Positions 1 through 5,929 of a stretch of DNA of 9,870 bases are shown here, one piece after another. Below the pieces are notes generated by a model. It ran no database searches. It was not told the origin of the DNA and was given only the letters and a program-made list of their open reading frames with translations. The DNA comes from Kitasatospora phosalacinea (GTDB lineage Bacteria > Actinomycetota > Actinomycetes > Streptomycetales > Streptomycetaceae). A program made the translations under genes and the position numbers. The stretch spans positions 1 to 9,870 of the forward strand of contig NZ_JNWZ01000113.1 in the NCBI RefSeq assembly GCF_000716545.1. Reading direction: 5' to 3'. Position 1 is the stretch's first letter, and the number at the start of each line of letters is the position of its first letter.

Positions 1-2
1 GT

Positions 3-56
3 CACGCTTCCTACGAGCCCTTCACCCGCCCGCTCGACCTCCTCGGCATCGCTTGA
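3..56 (+). CDS. 3' end of an unidentified gene, possibly a transposition gene
   Basis: The frame starting at base 3 is open from the window edge and ends at TGA 54-56, giving 17 residues that end in FTRPLDLLGIA. Nothing in so short a tail identifies a family. The stop lies about 90 bases before an array of repeats that looks like a transposon right end (149-195), and no other gene fits between. That position suggests, as inference only, the last gene of that transposon (transposase or accessory subunit). The alternative is an unrelated gene whose end falls in the window by chance. The two other plus frames are also open here, so even the reading frame rests mainly on the stop position. Confidence 0.35.
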   Translation, partial: HASYEPFTRPLDLLGIA

Positions 57-148
57 CCAACACAGTCACAAGATCACAGGACTTTGCAACGGCCCTGGGT
101 GGTACTGGCTCGGCATGCGCGAAGCCTAGTGCTGTGAGGCATTCTCCG

Positions 149-195
149 CGGTGACAACGAACTTGTTCGGGTGACAACTAACGTGTCCCGGCACA
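149..195 (-). mobile_element. Putative transposon right end with spaced transposase-binding repeats
   Basis: Read on the minus strand from 195, the DNA begins TGTGCCGGGACACG and then carries two near-identical 18-base units, at 186-169 and 166-149. Each has the form ACA(C/A)GTT(A/C)GTTGTCACC, 15 of 18 matching, with start points exactly 20 bases apart. A 5'-TGT tip followed by regularly spaced direct repeats is the known end layout of IS21, Tn5053/Tn7-like and Mu-type DDE transposons, where each repeat is bound by one transposase protomer. The side away from the tip holds the end of a gene (3-56), as expected for a right end. The partner end lies outside the window, so the boundary at 195 is inference. 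Confidence 0.45.
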
Positions 196-968
196 ACCCG
201 GCCTGACGGCGCGCCCGGCCTCGACCGCTGTTGCGTCTGAGGTTGCTCCTGGAGTTGCCTCTGCGGTTGCCCCTGAGGTTGCCTCAACCCCGTCGCCCGG
301 ACCGGCCTCCGCCCAGCCCACCGCCTGTTTGTCCACTGTCCACCGGCGCCGACTACTTCTCCCTGGCCCCTTCCGGGGCCGGGCGAAGTCCCCGAGCGGC
401 AGAGCGGAGCAGGTGCGGCACCAGGTGGACCGGGAGGGAGGACCACCTGCTGCGCGCCGGCCGGAGACCGGGTTTCCGCCGCCCGGCCGGGCGGACCGCC
501 CCCGCCGCTGCACAGCCGAGCAACCCCGGCCGGGGAGGCCCGCCCGGGACCCAGCAGGGCCGCAGGGACCACCTGATGCCCCACTTGATGCCCCGCTCGC
601 CGGGCCGCCTGATGCCACCGCCCCACCCCGGCCACCCCGTCCGCCCAGGCCACAGGGCTGATGACGGGCCCCGGGAAATCCGACGTCCCTGTCCGCGCCC
701 CTCGGTGGTGGGTGGTGGTCGTGCGGGACGGGACCGGCGACGCTGCGCGAGCTCCTCGGCGCCTGCGGCTGGCCGAGCCGGTGCCGGGACGTTTCACGCT
801 TGCGAAGACCGCGGCCGGGCCAGGCGGCGGGCCATGAGCAGGGTCATCGACCGGCAAACCATCGCCTCCGACTTCCGAATTTTCCATGAAGCTTGACCGC
901 TTTCTCGCCGGGTACCACCGTGGCACACGAGCCCTGTCCGGGTCTCGGTGACAGACGGGGGAATCGTC
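196..968. other. Gene-poor stretch with probable decayed coding DNA
   Basis: No frame here combines a start, a ribosome site and a recognisable protein. The plus frame from 182 to 661 is open and Ala/Pro-rich (VAPE-type repeats, later PDAPLDAPLAG), which resembles a linker region of a plasmid-type protein. The plus reading from about 705 to 836 has a coding-like look (RWWVVVVRDGTG, then AEPVPGRFTLAK) before TGA 834-836, and a short reading 834-896 ends in IASDFRIFHEA. These pieces lie in different frames without usable starts. They could be the rubble of one or more genes broken by the transposon to the left. Chance open frames in GC-rich DNA are the alternative. Confidence 0.3.
230..289 (+). 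repeat. 12-bp tandem repeat, five units
   Basis: Five units beginning GTTGC start at 230, 242, 254, 266 and 278, exactly 12 bases apart; the consensus is GTTGC-(C)-CTGAG with changes in the second half. In the plus frame starting at 230 they read as the tetrapeptides VASE, VAPG, VASA, VAPE, VAST. On the minus strand another frame reads as Gln/Pro-rich. The units use T- and A-ending codons, unlike the intact genes in this window, so if they were coding it was as a low-complexity linker. Confidence 0.75.
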
Positions 969-1151
969 ATGCCGCGCTTGCTCGCACTCGCCGCCTCGGC
1001 CGCCCGGGCGGCCGCCAAACCCTTCCGCACCAAGCGCTACGCGTATGACCACGCCGAGGCTCACCGCGCCCAGATCGACCGGGACGTCGCAGTCTCCCGC
1101 CACCACCGCGCCGCCAACCACAGCTGGACCGGCGGCAACTCGGCCCAGTAG
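969..1151 (+). CDS. Small basic hypothetical protein (60 aa)
   Basis: I do not recognise this protein. It is 60 residues. An alanine-rich, helix-prone start (LLALAASAARAAAKP, residues 4-18) is followed by an Arg/His-rich middle with HRAQIDRDVAVSRHHR at 32-47 and a polar tail ending NSAQ. There is no cleavable signal peptide and no Cys. The ATG at 969 is chosen over the in-frame GTG at 948 because GGGGGA at 957-962 sits six bases before it. It ends TAG and is followed after 11 bases by a terminator-like hairpin, which supports a real single-gene transcript. The charge suggests nucleic-acid or membrane contact, but that is only inference. Confidence 0.5.
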   Translation: MPRLLALAASAARAAAKPFRTKRYAYDHAEAHRAQIDRDVAVSRHHRAANHSWTGGNSAQ

Positions 1152-1162
1152 CGCGTAAGTCC

Positions 1163-1197
1163 GCCGTCGCCGCACGACTGCCGGTGGCAGCGACGGC
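1163..1197 (+). terminator. Terminator-like hairpin after the 60-aa gene
   Basis: GCCGTCGC at 1163-1170 is the exact reverse complement of GCGACGGC at 1190-1197, and a small TGCC/GGCA stem (1179-1189) fits inside the loop. No T-run follows, which is usual for actinomycete terminators. It starts 11 bases after the stop at 1151. Confidence 0.5.
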
Positions 1198-1512
1198 GAT
1201 CGGTGCGGCCGGGCGGGGTCTCGTTTGGCGGCTCGCTTAGGTGCTCGTCTACCTGCTCGTCTGGCGCTCGTTCAGGGGTCCGCACCCGCGCCCGCCGCCC
1301 GGACGTCCCCGCAGCCCAGGCCGAGGATCCGGCTGTTCTCACCGGCCCGACATACCTCTCTGCGCGCCTGGTTCTGATGTCGGGTGGTGGTGGGCGGGTT
1401 GGACGCGGTCGGTTCAGGGCGGGGCCGCTCACCGGCGCTCGGCCTCCCCCTTCGCGTCCGCCTGGCGGCGGCCGCCGCGATCGGTTCGAGGGTGTGAGCG
1501 GACACGCTGAAA
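1198..1512. other. Intergenic stretch, nothing recognised
   Basis: About 315 bases of GC-rich DNA between the hairpin at 1163-1197 and the left inverted repeat at 1513. Open frames exist on both strands but are Arg/Pro/Gly-rich translations without a ribosome site, domain or credible composition. I see no RNA gene or operator. Confidence 0.5.
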
Positions 1513-1537
1513 TGGTTCTGGCCGGAATTCCGTGAAG
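1513..1537 (+). repeat. Left terminal inverted repeat of the IS5-type cassette
   Basis: This 25-base sequence, core CTGGCCGGAATTCCGTGAAG at 1518-1537, is matched in inverted orientation by 2381-2405 with three mismatches. Similarity stops abruptly on the inner side after GTGAAG. Confidence 0.7.
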
Positions 1538-1600
1538 GTCCCCTTCGTCAGCCCGTTGGGGTGTGGCGGCCATCCGCTTGCTGTCGCGCCTCGGTCTGTG

Positions 1601-2155
1601 TCAGCCCCGACCGAGCCAGCTTCGAACGCCGTCCTCGGAACCGGCCGGGAGCTCGCCGCCGTCGAGGAGTGCCTGCACGTAGCGGCGGATCGGTTCGGCG
1701 CGGTAGGGGTGCGGTACCCCGACCGCCGAAGCCGTTCCGTCCTGCCAGGTCGTTCCGGCGATGATCACCTCGCCGTCCAAGGAGGCCGCCAGCAGACCGC
1801 CCCCGATCGGTCCGGAGATGGTGCCCGGGTTGCGGCCCGAGACGTTCCAGCGCTCCGTGAGCCGCACCGGCGTCCAGACCGGATACTCGTTCTCCGGGTC
1901 CAGGGTGACGCCGAGCAGGAAAGCCCCGTCCTCGGCGAACAGGCCCATCCGGGTCGCCAGGCGCAGCCACGCCTCGTCGAACCTCTCCAGGCCGTCGGGC
2001 TGCGCGAGGTCGACGCTCTCGTCGAGCCGACCGTCCGCGGGCGAGCAGGACGTCACCCACGCCCCCTGGGGCGGACACACCTCCGCCGGAACGGGGACCG
2101 GCAGCAGGACCAGCCCTGCCTCGGCCAGTGCATCGGAAATCGCGGTGTCTCTCAC
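1601..2155 (-). CDS. Hypothetical protein (184 aa), passenger gene of the IS5-type cassette
   Basis: I do not recognise this family. The GTG at 2155 is preferred because AGGAGAAGG lies immediately upstream at normal spacing. The reading frame runs further upstream only through transposase-derived and non-coding DNA. The protein is soluble, acidic and globular in look, without signal peptide or membrane segment. The middle is rich in order-forming motifs: LERFDEAWLRLATRMGLF, then FLLGVTLDPENEYPVW, then ERWNVSG and a Gly-rich GPIGGGLLAASLDGE stretch. A helical YRAEPIRRYVQALLDGGELP tail follows. The composition recalls small SUKH-like or immunity-type proteins, but I see no decisive motif. It stops 63 bases inside the left inverted repeat, so it lies wholly within the cassette. 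It has no operon partner; a promoter would have to lie in the roughly 60 bases between it and the transposase scrap. Confidence 0.75.
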   Translation of the reverse strand: MRDTAISDALAEAGLVLLPVPVPAEVCPPQGAWVTSCSPADGRLDESVDLAQPDGLERFDEAWLRLATRMGLFAEDGAFLLGVTLDPENEYPVWTPVRLTERWNVSGRNPGTISGPIGGGLLAASLDGEVIIAGTTWQDGTASAVGVPHPYRAEPIRRYVQALLDGGELPAGSEDGVRSWLGRG

Positions 2156-2216
2156 GGACCTTCTCCTAGAACGGACATGACGGATCGAACTGAACCAGTC
2201 TCCCATAGTCGTGACC

Positions 2217-2375
2217 GGTGAAGCGCCGGTGGACCGTCTGCCGGCAGGCCCCAAAGATCGGCGGGAGCTGGCGCCAGGTGCAGCCCGAGGTCGCCACGAA
2301 CACAATCGCAGCGAGCACTTCCCAATCCCCGGCTCGCCGTCGGCCCCGCCCTGCGCAGACGCTGGTGATCAACAC
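2217..2375 (-). pseudogene. IS5-family transposase, N-terminal fragment
   Basis: The minus-strand reading contains GRRRAGDWEVLAAIVFVATS followed by GCTWRQLPPIFG and QTVHRRFT. This is the characteristic N-terminal (DUF4096-like) block of Streptomyces IS5-family transposases. About 53 codons remain. The reading then passes into unrelated sequence and stops at 2166-2168, so the whole DDE catalytic core is missing. The usual N-terminal leader before GRRRAGD also seems shortened: only about 45 bases separate the block from the inverted repeat. It lies just inside the right repeat, in the orientation expected of the original transposase. It cannot encode an active enzyme. Confidence 0.85.
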
Positions 2376-2380
2376 TGCTG

Positions 2381-2405
2381 CTTCACGGAAGTCCGGTCAG
2401 AGCCA
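2381..2405 (-). repeat. Right terminal inverted repeat of the IS5-type cassette
   Basis: Read on the minus strand, it is TGGCT followed by CTGACCGGACTTCCGTGAAG. It pairs with 1513-1537 at 22 of 25 positions and sits directly upstream of the transposase fragment, where an IS5 end is expected. Confidence 0.7.
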
Positions 2406-2474
2406 AATCCAGGGAGTCCCATCAGCTTCGCTCCACCCACTGGCAGGGTCGCACGGCGGTGCTGGTCGACGGCC

Positions 2475-2493
2475 GGGATGCCGCGGGCATCCC
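2475..2493. repeat. Short perfect hairpin
   Basis: GGGATGCC (2475-2482) and GGCATCCC (2486-2493) form an 8-bp stem with a GCG loop. It is one of three hairpins in the gene-free segment between the IS cassette and pncA. No adjacent gene gives it a clear role. Confidence 0.4.
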
Positions 2494-2548
2494 CGTTCCG
2501 CCGCCTACGAGACGGGAGGGCTGGCGTAACGTCCGGGACGGCGGGTGG

Positions 2549-2593
2549 CGGCAGGATCCGCGCCGCCCGCGGTGGGCGGCGCGGATCCTGCCG
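2549..2593. terminator. Strong hairpin downstream of pncA
   Basis: CGGCAGGATCCGCGCCGCCC (2549-2568) is the exact reverse complement of 2574-2593: a perfect 20-bp stem around a five-base GCGGT loop. It lies about 95 bases past the pncA stop on that gene's transcript and would work on either strand. There is no T-run. A transcription terminator is the simplest reading; a recombination or protein-binding palindrome is the alternative. Confidence 0.65.
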
Positions 2594-2637
2594 TAGCTGT
2601 ACGCGCGGTGGCCGACCGGGCGTCGCGGCGGCAACGG

Positions 2638-2656
2638 ATCGGTGCGCCGCACCGAT
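2638..2656. repeat. 19-bp palindrome near the pncA 3' end
   Basis: ATCGGTGCG (2638-2646) and CGCACCGAT (2648-2656) mirror each other around a single C. The near-absence of a loop makes it look more like a dimer-binding site than a hairpin. It lies about 30 bases past the pncA stop. Confidence 0.35.
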
Positions 2657-2686
2657 GGGGTGGCGTGGCTGGGGTCCGTGCCTCGA

Positions 2687-3280
2687 TCAAGAGAGTACGA
2701 CGGGGCGGCCGGTCAGGTGTACGCCCGCATGGCGCATCTCGTCGAGGGCGGTGCGGGTGCTGTCGGCGGCTACGCCGGCGGTGTAGTCCAGCAGGACACG
2801 GACGGTGAAGCCGGCGCGGGCGCCGTCCAGCGCGGTGGCCTTCACGCAGTGGTCGGTGGCGATGCCGACCACGTCCACTGCGCTGACGTCGCGTGCGCGC
2901 AGCCAGTCCGCCAGCAGCGTGCCCTCCTCGGTCGAGCCCTCGAAGCCACTCTTCGAGGCCGAGTGTGCGCCCTTGTAGAACACCTCGTCGACGGCGCCGT
3001 CCGTCGCGACGGGTGCGAAGTTCGGATGGAAGTTGCCGCCCTCGCTGCCGACCACGCAGTGAACCGGGAACGAGGTGGAAAAGTCCGGCCGGTCGGAGAA
3101 GTGGCCGCCCGGGTCGACATGGTGGTCCCGGGTGGCGACGACATGCGCGTACTTGCTGCCCGCCGAACGTCGCACCAGGTCGGCGATGGCCGTGGCGCGG
3201 TCCGCGCCGCCCTTCACCGGAACGCTGCCACCCTCACAGAAGTCCTTCTGCACGTCTACCACGATCAGCGCACGCCTCAC
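2687..3280 (-). CDS. pncA: Nicotinamidase / isochorismatase-family amidase (197 aa)
   Basis: This cytosolic enzyme hydrolyses nicotinamide to nicotinate and ammonia for NAD salvage (Preiss-Handler route) and in mycobacteria also activates pyrazinamide. From the GTG at 3280, the N-terminal strand RRALIVVDVQKDF gives the catalytic Asp9. Lys103 (VFYKGAHS) and Cys145 (GIATDHCVKATA) complete the Asp-Lys-Cys triad. The cis-peptide is at Ile140-Ala141. The metal ligands are visible as Asp52, His54, His60 and His74 (TRDHHVDPGGHFSD, then FPVHCV). At 197 residues it is full length for actinobacterial PncA. The GTG is chosen because the fold starts right after it and a GAGAGGA site lies just upstream; the longer reading adds only Arg/Gly-rich sequence. 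It stands alone, divergent from the HTH pseudogene across 144 bases, and is followed by hairpins. Confidence 0.93.
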   Translation of the reverse strand: MRRALIVVDVQKDFCEGGSVPVKGGADRATAIADLVRRSAGSKYAHVVATRDHHVDPGGHFSDRPDFSTSFPVHCVVGSEGGNFHPNFAPVATDGAVDEVFYKGAHSASKSGFEGSTEEGTLLADWLRARDVSAVDVVGIATDHCVKATALDGARAGFTVRVLLDYTAGVAADSTRTALDEMRHAGVHLTGRPVVLS

Positions 3281-3424
3281 GGTACGTCCTCTCTTTCGGA
3301 TCCTGCCGACAGCGATACCCCTTCGCGGTTGCCCACGTCTGCTTCCGGCTGCAGATTCATCCGTCCGATCCTGCGGGTGGGCCCTTCCGACCACCAACGC
3401 CACCGACGAGGAGGAGTAGAGACG

Positions 3425-4207
3425 ATGTCCGACGAGCTGTTCGAGTTGGTGGACGCGCTGCTCGCCGCGGTGAGCACCGGCCTGCCGGCCCTGGCGGAGC
3501 GCAAGCGGCCGCGCCTAGCGGCCGGACTGACGCCCGCTCAGATCGCCGCCGCGCTGCGGGTGGGCTCGAAGCTGGTGACGCAGTGGCGAGGACGCCAGCG
3601 CCGTTCCGGGCCCGGACGTCGCCCCGGCCTACACCTGCCTGCCGGAGGACCTGGCCTCCCGCTTCCCCGCCCCCGAGCAGCCCACCGCGGCCAAGCCGGC
3701 CCCGGCCGCATCCGTCGCACCGCTGCAGCAGCCGGCCACCGCCGCACCGCAGCAGGGTGTGGCGCTGGATCAGCGCCCTGACGGTTCGCTGGTGATGGGC
3801 CCCGCCGCGCCGTGCGTACAGTGCGGGCAGCCCTCGATCTACCGCGCCCAGGGGCGCCCGATGCACCTCGGCGGCTTCTGCCGCCCCGCCACCTCGGCGG
3901 CAAAGCCCACCCCGGCCGAGAAGCGGGCCCCCGCGGCCGCCGCCCCGGCGCCGCTCGCCGACGTCCCGGCCGACCAAGCCGAGCCCGCCCCGGCTGCCGT
4001 GCCGCCCTTCCCCGCGGGATCCGGGACTCGCTGCAAGCCCCGCAGCGCGACCTGCCTTCCGACGCTCGTTCAGCCTCCCCGCGCCCCAGCGCAGACCCGT
4101 GCTGGGGCGCACCGACCGGGCCGCGCGGTCAGCGGGCAAAGGCCGATGCGTCAGCCGCCGCCTCGGTGGCAGGGAAGTCCCGCAGCTTGTCGTCAGGACG
4201 GGTGTGA
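3425..4207 (+). pseudogene. Tap-like HTH / zinc-finger protein, frameshifted and 3'-truncated
   Basis: ATG 3425 follows an excellent GAGGAGGAG site at 3408-3416. The first 54 residues (MSDELFELVDALLAAV, then AGLTPAQIAAALRVG, then LVTQW) are an XRE-type helix-turn-helix like the N-terminus of Streptomyces telomere-associated (Tap) and related plasmid proteins. After TQW at 3578-3586 the coding signal moves to another frame: skipping C3587 gives WEDASAVPGPDVAPAYT, and WE is the usual end of this HTH. That frame continues through an Ala/Pro-rich linker into CVQCGQPSIYRAQGRPMHLG plus GFC, a Cys-X2-Cys...Cys zinc-binding pattern. Near GGG 4016-4018 a second one-base change would give PAGIRDSLQ, ending at TGA 4205-4207. 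That stop falls at the edge of a transposase remnant, so the gene's 3' part appears lost. The first frameshift is well supported, the second only plausible. Confidence 0.7.
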
Positions 4208-4380
4208 CGGCGGTGTTTTCCGGAGTAGTCGGCGCGCCCGTCTCCGGCGCGGTCGCACTCGGCGAGGGCGCCGTCGACCAGGACGTACTCCGGATAGGTC
4301 TCGCGCTGGGCCCGGATCAGGCCGGGTGCCTTTCGGGCGAGGAGGTCGGTGACCTGGTGGACGTAGGCGTCGGCCGTGCC
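4204..4380 (-). pseudogene. IS5/DDE_Tnp_4-type transposase, internal fragment
   Basis: The minus-strand frame encodes about 59 residues: GTADAYVHQVTDLLARKAPG, LIRAQRETYPEYVLVDGALA, then ECDRAGDGRADYSGKHRRH. This is the stretch before and around the first catalytic Asp (VLVDG) of the DDE_Tnp_4/IS5-group transposases, ending at the conserved YSGKHRRH block. Both sides are lost: upstream the reading becomes unrelated near the oxidase stop, and downstream it leaves the family right after HRRH. No inverted repeats could be assigned. It belongs to a different transposase group from the fragment at 2217-2375. It lies 41 bases after the oxidase stop and abuts the broken 3' end of the HTH gene, so it may mark the event that truncated that gene. 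Confidence 0.85.
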
Positions 4381-4421
4381 GACCCGTCCGCCACCCAGCC
4401 CCTGACAAACCCGATCGGGGA

Positions 4422-5927
4422 TCAGCGCTCGGTGTTTCCGTGCTGGTGCGAGGTGCCCGTTCCCGCTGGTGGGAGGGTGCGCGGGGCGGTGTCCTCGGTG
4501 CCGGGTTCGACGATCACGAACTGGCCCATCATCCCGGAGTCCTCGTGGCGCAGGATGTGGCAGTGGTACATGTACGCCGCGGACGGGTCGGTGAAGGTGC
4601 CGAAGCGCACGGCCAGGCGGACGGTGCTCTTGCCCGGGACGAACACGGTGTCCTTGTGGCCGCCGGCGTATCCGGAGGCCGGTTTCCCGCCGCTGTCCAG
4701 GAGTTGGAACGCGACCTCGTGAATGTGGAAGTTGTGGGAGTAGACGTTGTTCTCGATCTCCCAGATCTCGACGGCCCCGGCCGGGACCACCTCGTCGATC
4801 CGGGACATGTCCATCGGTCTGCCGTTGACGGCGTCGTGCCCGTTCAGGGTGAAGCGGCGGACCTTCGCATCGGCCGGCGGGACGATCGGGGTGAACGCGG
4901 CGAAGGCGGCCGGTAGGGGCGGGGAGGGGGCGGGCCGGCCGTCGGCGACGAAACGGATCAGGTCGAAATCGCCCTTCGCGAGGTCCACGCCGTTGTCCAG
5001 GGTGCGCAGCACGACGTTGTCGCCCGGTGCGAAGGAGACCACGATCTCGGCGCGTTCACCCGGGGACAGGGCGAGGGCGTCCGTCTCGACGGGTGCGGTG
5101 AGCAGCCCGCCGTCGGTGGCGACCACGTGGAAGCGGCGGCGGTCGGCGAACACCAAGTGGTAGAGGCGGGCGTTGGATCCGTTGAGCACCCGCAGTCGGA
5201 CGCGTTCGGTGGTGACGTCGAAGCGCGGGTTGTAGGTCCCGTTGACCAGGATCCGGTCGCCGAGGATGCCGAAGGTGTCCTTGAGCGGGTCGCCGTTCAG
5301 CGCGCCGTCGGCCGTGAACTTCTTGTCCTGCAGGATCAGCGGGACGTCGTCGACGCCGTACGCGGTGGGCAGCCCCGGGTCGTGGCCGTCGTCGAGGATG
5401 AACAGGCCGGCCAAGCCGCGGTAGACGTGCTGGGCGGTCGCCCCGTGCGGGTGCGGGTGGTACCAGGTGGTGGCGGCGGGCTGGTCGATCGTCCAGGTGG
5501 GGGTCCAGGCCGCCCCCGGGGCGACCATCTGGTGCGGGCCGCCGTCCATCGCGGCGGGCAGGCGCATGCCGTGCCAGTGCACGGTGCTCGCCTCCGGAAG
5601 GGTGTTGCGGACGGTCATCGCCACCTGCTCCCCGCGGCTCGCCCGCAGCGTCGGGCCGAGGAAGGCCCCGTTGAAGCCCCAGGTGGCGGTCGAGGTGCCA
5701 GGCAGCAGCTCGGAGTTGCCCGCGAGCATGGTCAGCTCGTAGCGCCGCACCCCGTCGCTGTCCCGCTCGGGGTGCAGCAGCGGCGGGATCCGCAGCGGGG
5801 CGGACAGGTCGAGCGGCGGAGCCCCGCGCCGCCCGGAGTCGGAGCCGGAACTGCATCCGGAGATCAGGCCCGCCGTACCGGCCAGGCCGGAGAGGGCCGA
5901 GGGGGTCAGAAACGTCCGTCTGTTCAC
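4422..5927 (-). CDS. CueO-like multicopper oxidase, Tat-type lipoprotein (501 aa)
   Basis: It couples one-electron oxidation of a substrate (Cu(I), phenolics or similar) to reduction of O2 to water outside the membrane. The GTG at 5927 begins VNRRTFLTP, a twin-arginine signal, and a lipobox LISGC puts the lipid-modified Cys at 25. Copper ligands are complete: HWHG 117-120, HPHPHG 157-162, HNFHIH 398-403 and HCHILRHEDSGMM 455-467, with type-1 ligands Cys456, His461 and Met466. Further CueO-like blocks are TATWGFNGAFLGPT, IDQPAATTWYHPH and DDVPLILQDKKF. The methionine-rich insert of E. coli CueO is absent, so copper-specific activity is uncertain; a laccase or bilirubin-oxidase-like role is possible. 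No clear ribosome site precedes the GTG. A GGGAGC/GCTCCC inverted repeat covers the leader. The gene stands alone, with no copper chaperone or regulator in view. Confidence 0.93.
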   Translation of the reverse strand: MNRRTFLTPSALSGLAGTAGLISGCSSGSDSGRRGAPPLDLSAPLRIPPLLHPERDSDGVRRYELTMLAGNSELLPGTSTATWGFNGAFLGPTLRASRGEQVAMTVRNTLPEASTVHWHGMRLPAAMDGGPHQMVAPGAAWTPTWTIDQPAATTWYHPHPHGATAQHVYRGLAGLFILDDGHDPGLPTAYGVDDVPLILQDKKFTADGALNGDPLKDTFGILGDRILVNGTYNPRFDVTTERVRLRVLNGSNARLYHLVFADRRRFHVVATDGGLLTAPVETDALALSPGERAEIVVSFAPGDNVVLRTLDNGVDLAKGDFDLIRFVADGRPAPSPPLPAAFAAFTPIVPPADAKVRRFTLNGHDAVNGRPMDMSRIDEVVPAGAVEIWEIENNVYSHNFHIHEVAFQLLDSGGKPASGYAGGHKDTVFVPGKSTVRLAVRFGTFTDPSAAYMYHCHILRHEDSGMMGQFVIVEPGTEDTAPRTLPPAGTGTSHQHGNTER

Positions 5928-5929
5928 GA

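Larger units (their letters stand above)
1513..2405. mobile_element. IS5-type inverted-repeat cassette carrying a non-transposase gene
   Basis: The left end, read inward from 1513, and the right end, read inward on the minus strand from 2405, match at 22 of 25 bases. Their shared core is CTG(G/A)CCGGA(A/C)TTCCGTGAAG. They face each other as IS terminal inverted repeats do. The 893-bp span is close to the length of an ordinary IS5-family element, and a recognisable IS5-family transposase fragment lies just inside the right end. The remainder of the transposase is absent; its place is taken by an intact 184-aa gene. Immediately outside both repeats lies AA (1511-1512, 2406-2407), a possible but weak 2-bp target duplication. 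I infer a non-autonomous element that could be moved in trans by a related transposase. Confidence 0.6.

Noticed and set aside
126..1175. A 349-codon open reading on the minus strand
   Set aside because: It is Arg/Gly/Pro-rich without domains, runs through the transposon repeats and the small gene at 969-1151, and has no ribosome site. Long chance frames are common at this GC content.
1061..1573. A 170-codon minus-strand open reading
   Set aside because: It is antisense to the end of the 60-aa gene and crosses the left inverted repeat of the cassette; its composition is Arg/Pro-rich and no family is recognisable.
2549..2593. CRISPR repeat or phage attachment site
   Set aside because: The palindrome occurs once here, with no spacer array, no tRNA and no integrase nearby.
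2642..3424. A plus-strand open reading leading into the HTH gene
   Set aside because: This stretch is the antisense of pncA. The HTH protein itself has a strong ribosome site and start at 3425.
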